A stretch of 64,000 nt of DNA, taken from the NCBI RefSeq assembly GCF_030063305.1, contig NZ_JASISV010000001.1, positions 372,001-436,000 of the forward strand, read 5' to 3'. The DNA is from Salinibacterium sp. G-O1 (lineage in GTDB: Bacteria; Actinomycetota; Actinomycetes; Actinomycetales; Microbacteriaceae). This document shows, one piece after another, positions 60,028 to 64,000 of the stretch (its first letter is position 1; every line of letters starts with the position of its first letter). The position numbers were made by a program, and so were the translations under genes. The notes below the pieces were generated by a model that saw nothing but the letters and a program-made list of their open reading frames with translations, was not told where the DNA came from and ran no database searches.

Positions 60028-61107
60028 CTAGCTGCTCGCCACGGCCCCGTACTGAGCGGGCCACCGCTCGTCGCCACGAAGCTGTCGAGCCGCGAGATTC
60101 ACCCAGTGAGATTCCCGGAGCACGGCGCGCCCCAGCATGACGGCGTCGGCCAGCCCTGAGCGCACGATTGTCTCCGCCTGGGCGGCGTCAGTGATGAGCC
60201 CGACTGCCGATGTCGCGATCCCAGCGTCGGCTCTGACCCGGGCGGCGAACGGCACCTGGTATCCGGAGCCAACAGGGATGGGAACTCGCGCGATGCCGCC
60301 GCTCGAGCAATCCATCAGATCGACGCCGATGGATTTCAATTCCGCGGACAGCCGCACGGTGTCTTCGACAGTCCAGCCGCCTTCTGCCCAGTCCGTCGCC
60401 GATATGCGAACGAACAGCGGGCGTCCGGGGGCCCAAACGTCCCGAACGGCGGACACCACTTCACGCAGCAGCCGGGTTCGGCCCTCGAAGTCGCCTCCGT
60501 ACAAGTCGGTGCGCTGGTTGGAGAGCGGTGAAAGAAACTGATGCAGCAGGTAGCCGTGGGCCGCGTGAAGCTCAATGACGTCGAATCCACACTGAACCGC
60601 GCGTCGGGCCGCCGCGACGAAATCGGCGATGATGCGCTCGATCTCAGACACCGTGAGCTCCTCGGGCTCGGGGAGCCCCGTGAACGCAATCGGCGAGGGG
60701 GCAAGTGTTGACCAGCCGCCATCGGCCGGCATGATGTAGCCGGTCCCCGTCCACGGCGTCGACGTGGAGGCTTTACGACCGGAGTGAACCAGTTGCACCC
60801 CGATGAGCGTTCCCTGATCGTGCACGAAGTCGACGATGGGTTTCCACCCGGCAGCTTGCGCATCCGTCCACAGCCCGGTGTCGTTCGGCGAGAGCCGGCC
60901 CTCCGGGCTGACGGCGGTTGCCTCGGTAAGAATGAGGCCCGTCCCCCCCAACGCAAACTGCCCCAAGTGAACAAGGTGCCAGTTGTTCGGTATCCCATCG
61001 GCGCCCGCAGAGTATTGGCACATCGGGGAAATCCACGCGCGGTTGGGAAACGTAACGTCTCCCAGGGTGAGCGGGCTGAAAAGCACAGAACCGATATCTG
61101 GCGTCAT
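60028..61107 (-). CDS. Old-yellow-enzyme family NADH:flavin oxidoreductase (YqjM type)
   Basis: 359 residues from the ATG at 61107. YqjM-class features: PMCQYSA with Cys30, HLGQFALGGTGLILTEAT, VQLVHSGRKAS, ELHAAHGYLLHQFLSPLSNQ, and the FMN-phosphate block GLADAVMLGRAVLRE. It reduces activated C=C bonds with NAD(P)H. The ATG overlaps the SDR stop by four bases, so SDR and OYE form an operon. The role could be detoxification or a step in unsaturated-acid catabolism. Confidence 0.93.
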   Translation of the reverse strand: MTPDIGSVLFSPLTLGDVTFPNRAWISPMCQYSAGADGIPNNWHLVHLGQFALGGTGLILTEATAVSPEGRLSPNDTGLWTDAQAAGWKPIVDFVHDQGTLIGVQLVHSGRKASTSTPWTGTGYIMPADGGWSTLAPSPIAFTGLPEPEELTVSEIERIIADFVAAARRAVQCGFDVIELHAAHGYLLHQFLSPLSNQRTDLYGGDFEGRTRLLREVVSAVRDVWAPGRPLFVRISATDWAEGGWTVEDTVRLSAELKSIGVDLMDCSSGGIARVPIPVGSGYQVPFAARVRADAGIATSAVGLITDAAQAETIVRSGLADAVMLGRAVLRESHWVNLAARQLRGDERWPAQYGAVASS

Positions 61108-61862
61108 CGAACGTAGCTCGCGCCATTGACGTCGAGTGTCGCGCCGGTGAGGTGGCGCAGACGCCCCTCGCACAGCATCCCCACCAGTGTGGCGATGTCG
61201 GTTGGAGGGACCCACTCCTTCATCGCGAGCCCTTCAGTGATCTTGTCTACACCGCCTGAGCTTGCGGCTGCGGTCTGGCTCATCTCGGTCTGAACGACGC
61301 CTGGTGCAATGAGGTAGGCGAGCACTCCGCTCGCAGCGTATGCACGTGCGATCGTCTTGACCATCGCTGCGTAGCCCGCTTTTGACGCTGCGTAGGCAGC
61401 CAGGCGTGCGCTAGAGGCACCGCGTTGTGCTGCCCAGCTTGAGATGCCGACGATAACGCCACCGCCGTTGTCGAGATGGTGTTGGGCGGCGAGGCGTGTG
61501 AGATCGGATGGGGCGCGGGTGTTCACCTGCAGGGCGAGATCCCACGACGCATTCCACTCCGCGGCGGTGGCGTCAAAATCCACTTCAGGCATGACTGCGG
61601 CATTGCAGACCACCGCGTCTATGCGACCTCTCCACTCAACGGCCGTAGCCCAGAGTGCCGCCGCCGCCGCCGGGTCAGAGAAATCGGCGGGGATGAGCAG
61701 CCGTTCGGGCGCGGCGGCGGTGGCTTCTTCCGCGCCGTGGGCAGAAGTGTTGTACTGGGCTATCACGTGAGCTCCGCGCTCGCTGAGTTCACGTGCGATG
61801 CTTGCGCCGATTCCGCGCGAGGCGCCGGTTACGAGAATGACCTTGCCTGAGAGATAATCCAT
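61104..61862 (-). CDS. Short-chain dehydrogenase/reductase
   Basis: 252 residues. NAD(P) motif TGASRGIG (12-19), NAA of the NNAG motif (CNAAVMPE), catalytic Ser in GISSWAA, Tyr/Lys in YAASKAGYAAMVKT, and the C-terminal LTGATLDVNGASYVR typical of FabG-like SDRs. It heads the SDR-OYE operon, divergent from the aminotransferase gene. The substrate is unknown. Confidence 0.93.
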   Translation of the reverse strand: MDYLSGKVILVTGASRGIGASIARELSERGAHVIAQYNTSAHGAEEATAAAPERLLIPADFSDPAAAAALWATAVEWRGRIDAVVCNAAVMPEVDFDATAAEWNASWDLALQVNTRAPSDLTRLAAQHHLDNGGGVIVGISSWAAQRGASSARLAAYAASKAGYAAMVKTIARAYAASGVLAYLIAPGVVQTEMSQTAAASSGGVDKITEGLAMKEWVPPTDIATLVGMLCEGRLRHLTGATLDVNGASYVR

Positions 61863-61922
61863 GGGTTCCTCCGCGGGAAGCTTTGATCGTCAACTGTCGC
61901 GATTCCGCAGTTGATTTGGTAG

Positions 61923-61953
61923 GTTCATATTGCGAACATAAGTTCTTAGAACG
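61923..61953. promoter_or_regulatory. Palindromic sites between SDR and aminotransferase
   Basis: GTTC-ATATTGC-GAAC (61923-61937) is followed by GTTCT-T-AGAAC (61942-61952), with TGCGAACA at 61931-61938. The 13-mer TGCGAACATAAGT (61931-61943) is the reverse complement of a site upstream of pcaI. The position between divergent starts (61862 and 61998) suits a shared operator. Confidence 0.55.
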
Positions 61954-61997
61954 CACTTTCTTGTTCATGAGCATATCAAATCCCAGGGAGTTCACCC

Positions 61998-63389
61998 ATG
62001 ACACAGCAATCCTCGGCCTCCCTCAGCGAGATGGACCGCCAGCACCTCTTTCATCCGTTTACGGCTCTCAAGTCGTTCGACTCGACGGGCCCAGCTCTCA
62101 CAATCGTCAGCGGCTCTGGTTCCACGCTCACGGACTCAAACGGGGGTACCTACCTGGATGCGATGGCCGGACTGTGGTGTGTGAACATCGGATACTCCCG
62201 CCCCGAAATGGCAGAAGCACTCGCCCATCAGGCCATGACCTTGCCCTACTACCACGCCTTCTCCGGCATGGGCACGGACCTGCCCGCCCGTCTCGCCGCT
62301 CGACTCACCGACATGGCACCGGTGCCGGTCTCCAGGGTCTTCTTTGGCAACAGCGGTTCTGACGCCAACGACACCCAGGCCAAACTTGTTTGGTACTACA
62401 ACAACGTGCGTGGGCTGCCTGACAAGAAGAAGATCATCTCGCGCACACGCGGGTACCACGGCGTCACCGTGCTGAGTGCCGGGCTGACCGGCCTGACCAA
62501 TTTGCACGACGGTTTTGACCTTCCGCTGCCGATGATCAGGCACGTTCGACCCCCGCATCGCCTCTGGGAAGCCGAGCCCGGCATGACGGACGCCGAGTTC
62601 GTGGCAGTGCTCGCGGACGAGCTGGAGCAGCTCATTCTTGCCGAAGGTCCGGATACCGTCGCCGCGTTCATAGCCGAGCCCATGCAAGCTGCGGGTGGTG
62701 TCATCATTCCTCCCACAGGCTACTTTGAAGCGATCCAGGCGGTTCTCAATAAGTACGACGTGCTGCTCATCGCCGACGAGGTGGTGTGCGGCTTTGGCCG
62801 ACTTGGTGTCGACTTTGGCACCACCGCTTTTGGGATGAAGCCCGACCTGATCACCGTTGCCAAGGGCATCACCTCTGCCTACGTTCCACTCTCCGCGTGC
62901 CTCGTTACGCCCAAGGTGTGGGATGTCGTGATGGCGGGTCAGGACCTGTACGGCGGATTCGGTCACGGATACACCTACTCTGCACACCCACTCGCAGCCG
63001 CCGCTGCCCTCACCAACCTCGACATCATCGAGAACGAGAATCTGACCGAGCGCGCAGCGACGATCGGAGCACACCTGCACCGCCGGCTGCAGGAGGAGTT
63101 CGCCGGGCACCCCAACGTGGCGGAGATTCGTGGACAGGGACTCGTCGGTGCTGTGGAGTTTGTGCAGAGCACCTCACCGATGACGGCGTTCGATCCAGCC
63201 ATGGGATTCGCTGCGAAGGTGACGAGACGCAGCCTCGCGCACGGCGTCATCACGCGAGCCCTTCCTGCGGCCGACACCATTTCATTCTCTCCACCGTTTA
63301 CAACAACTGAGGAAGAGATTGAAGCGATGGTCGCGGGAACGCGGCGCGCGCTGGACGACGTAGTGAAAGATGAAGGACTGATTGGCTAG
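61998..63389 (+). CDS. Class III (omega) aminotransferase
   Basis: 463 residues. PLP-Lys289 in LITVAKGITSAYVPLSA, Asp260 in LLIADEVVCGFGRLG, substrate-side Arg in HPFTALK-type N-terminus, and the NSGSDANDTQAKLVWYYNN block fit the omega-amino-acid:pyruvate/beta-alanine aminotransferase group (HLFHPFTALKSF at residues 16-27). It moves an amino group from an amine or omega-amino acid to pyruvate or an oxo acid. The resulting aldehyde could be oxidised by the ALDH at 52.5 kb. The ATP-NAD-kinase-like gene begins inside its last codons. Confidence 0.93.
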   Translation: MTQQSSASLSEMDRQHLFHPFTALKSFDSTGPALTIVSGSGSTLTDSNGGTYLDAMAGLWCVNIGYSRPEMAEALAHQAMTLPYYHAFSGMGTDLPARLAARLTDMAPVPVSRVFFGNSGSDANDTQAKLVWYYNNVRGLPDKKKIISRTRGYHGVTVLSAGLTGLTNLHDGFDLPLPMIRHVRPPHRLWEAEPGMTDAEFVAVLADELEQLILAEGPDTVAAFIAEPMQAAGGVIIPPTGYFEAIQAVLNKYDVLLIADEVVCGFGRLGVDFGTTAFGMKPDLITVAKGITSAYVPLSACLVTPKVWDVVMAGQDLYGGFGHGYTYSAHPLAAAAALTNLDIIENENLTERAATIGAHLHRRLQEEFAGHPNVAEIRGQGLVGAVEFVQSTSPMTAFDPAMGFAAKVTRRSLAHGVITRALPAADTISFSPPFTTTEEEIEAMVAGTRRALDDVVKDEGLIG

Positions 63390-64000
63390 TGCCCAGGGCG
63401 GGATTCCTCGGGTTGGCGTGATTGTCAACCCGATCGCCGGCATGGGCGGAACCGTCGCGTTACACGGCACTGATGGCGATGCGCCCGCCCGCGCACGCGC
63501 ACTGGGGGCCTTGCCCGGATCAGAAGAGCGGATGCGCCGCACGCTGACAGTTCTGCGTCGGGAGCACCCCGGAAGTCTCGAGGTGGTCGCTGCCGACGGA
63601 GTTATGGGCGCCGACAGCGTTCGGGCAAGCGGGCTTATTGTCTCGACCACGGTCGAAATCGCGAGCGGCTGCACAACGGCCGAGGACACCCGTTCCGCTG
63701 CGCGTGCAATGTGCGACGCCGGCGTCGACCTCGTGCTGTTTGCGGGAGGCGACGGCACCGCGGCCGACATTGTTGGGATGCTCGGAACTAGCATCGCCTT
63801 GTTGGGGGCTCCCAGCGGCGTGAAGATGCACTCCGGCGTCTTCGCGCGAACCCCCGAACGGGCAGGTGAGATTGCCGCCGAGTATCTGCGAGCGGGTGAT
63901 CGGCGCAGCACCGAAGAGACCGAAGTTCTCGACGTCAGAGCGGGGGAGCACGACATCAGCAACATTGGAGTTGCCCGGGTGCCGCGCACAACCGCTGGCG
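63382..64000 (+). CDS. ATP-NAD kinase family protein (C-terminus beyond window)
   Basis: An open frame runs from a TTG at 63382, with GAAGGA four bases upstream, to the window end (206 codons). It starts MASAQGGIPRVGVIVNPIAG. VGVIVNPIAGMGG and FAGGDGTAADIVG (GGDGT) are the NAD-kinase/diacylglycerol-kinase-type nucleotide motifs. The GVKMHSGVFARTP block is typical of the COG3199 (AcoX-like) group that accompanies catabolic operons. It overlaps the aminotransferase stop, so both are translated together. The function in this family is not established. Confidence 0.85.
   Translation, partial: MASAQGGIPRVGVIVNPIAGMGGTVALHGTDGDAPARARALGALPGSEERMRRTLTVLRREHPGSLEVVAADGVMGADSVRASGLIVSTTVEIASGCTTAEDTRSAARAMCDAGVDLVLFAGGDGTAADIVGMLGTSIALLGAPSGVKMHSGVFARTPERAGEIAAEYLRAGDRRSTEETEVLDVRAGEHDISNIGVARVPRTTAG

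Noticed and set aside
1-64000. CRISPR arrays, insertion sequences, phage genes, defence systems, toxin-antitoxin pairs
   Set aside because: I saw no regularly spaced repeats, transposase, integrase, restriction or Cas-like proteins in any frame I examined.

Overview
The window is a high-GC actinobacterial chromosome segment. Short intergenic gaps, many ATGA, TGATG or GTGA gene overlaps, the tRNA-Arg(ACG) context and the gene families (DUF6153, DUF6326, PPOX/F420-type oxidoreductases, SHOCT membrane proteins) suit Microbacteriaceae or a close relative. That is an inference from style, since no ribosomal marker is present.

Layout. 0-1.7 kb: tryptophan catabolism (kynA and a 1-nt-overlapping amidohydrolase cut by the window edge). 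1.77 kb: tRNA-Arg(ACG) with a UUCG-loop terminator. 2.0-9.4 kb: a metal/copper-handling island between two 42-bp direct repeats that differ at one position. It holds two SHOCT proteins, a decayed BNR-protein fragment, an APC permease, DUF6153, a DUF305 lipoprotein, an M23 protein, an accessory lgt and a Tat/lipobox multicopper oxidase. 9.4-15.2 kb: YHYH lipoprotein, DUF2306, a small conserved ORF, a membrane protein and a large LuxR/MalT-type (LAL) regulator, with repeated heptamers at the junction. 15.2-23.1 kb: regulator/effector pairs (TrxR-like flavoprotein with XRE-cupin, hydrolase with TetR, TetR with DUF6326, SRPBCC with ArsR), most with visible palindromic operators, plus an M50 protease and a Gfo/Idh/MocA oxidoreductase. 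23.3-25.9 kb: pcaIJF, the last two steps of the beta-ketoadipate pathway.

25.9-50.2 kb is almost entirely minus-strand: MFS carrier, ferric-iron-type ABC transporter (fbpCBA), a 1066-residue BNR/VPS10-like protein, and two parallel family-5 oligopeptide ABC transporters. Each transporter module ends in a near-identical PPOX/F420-type oxidoreductase and carries a peptidase (M24 Xaa-Pro type in one, DUF885 in the other). A 52-codon ORF with a strong ribosome binding site overlaps the M24 start by ATGA.

50.2-64 kb: an amine/amino-acid catabolic region with a DAO-type FAD oxidoreductase flanked by two related SnoaL-like proteins, aldehyde dehydrogenase, IclR regulator, DapA-family lyase, 3-hydroxyacyl-CoA-dehydrogenase-like protein, polar amino-acid ABC transporter, old-yellow-enzyme reductase, SDR, class III aminotransferase and an ATP-NAD-kinase-family gene cut by the right edge. 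Prolidase-like peptidase, peptide importers, DAO oxidase, DapA-like lyase and aldehyde dehydrogenase together fit uptake and breakdown of a proline- or hydroxyproline-type compound. This is a hypothesis. A TGTTCGCA/TGCGAACA motif recurs upstream of several operons here and of pcaIJF, and may be the site of the local IclR protein.
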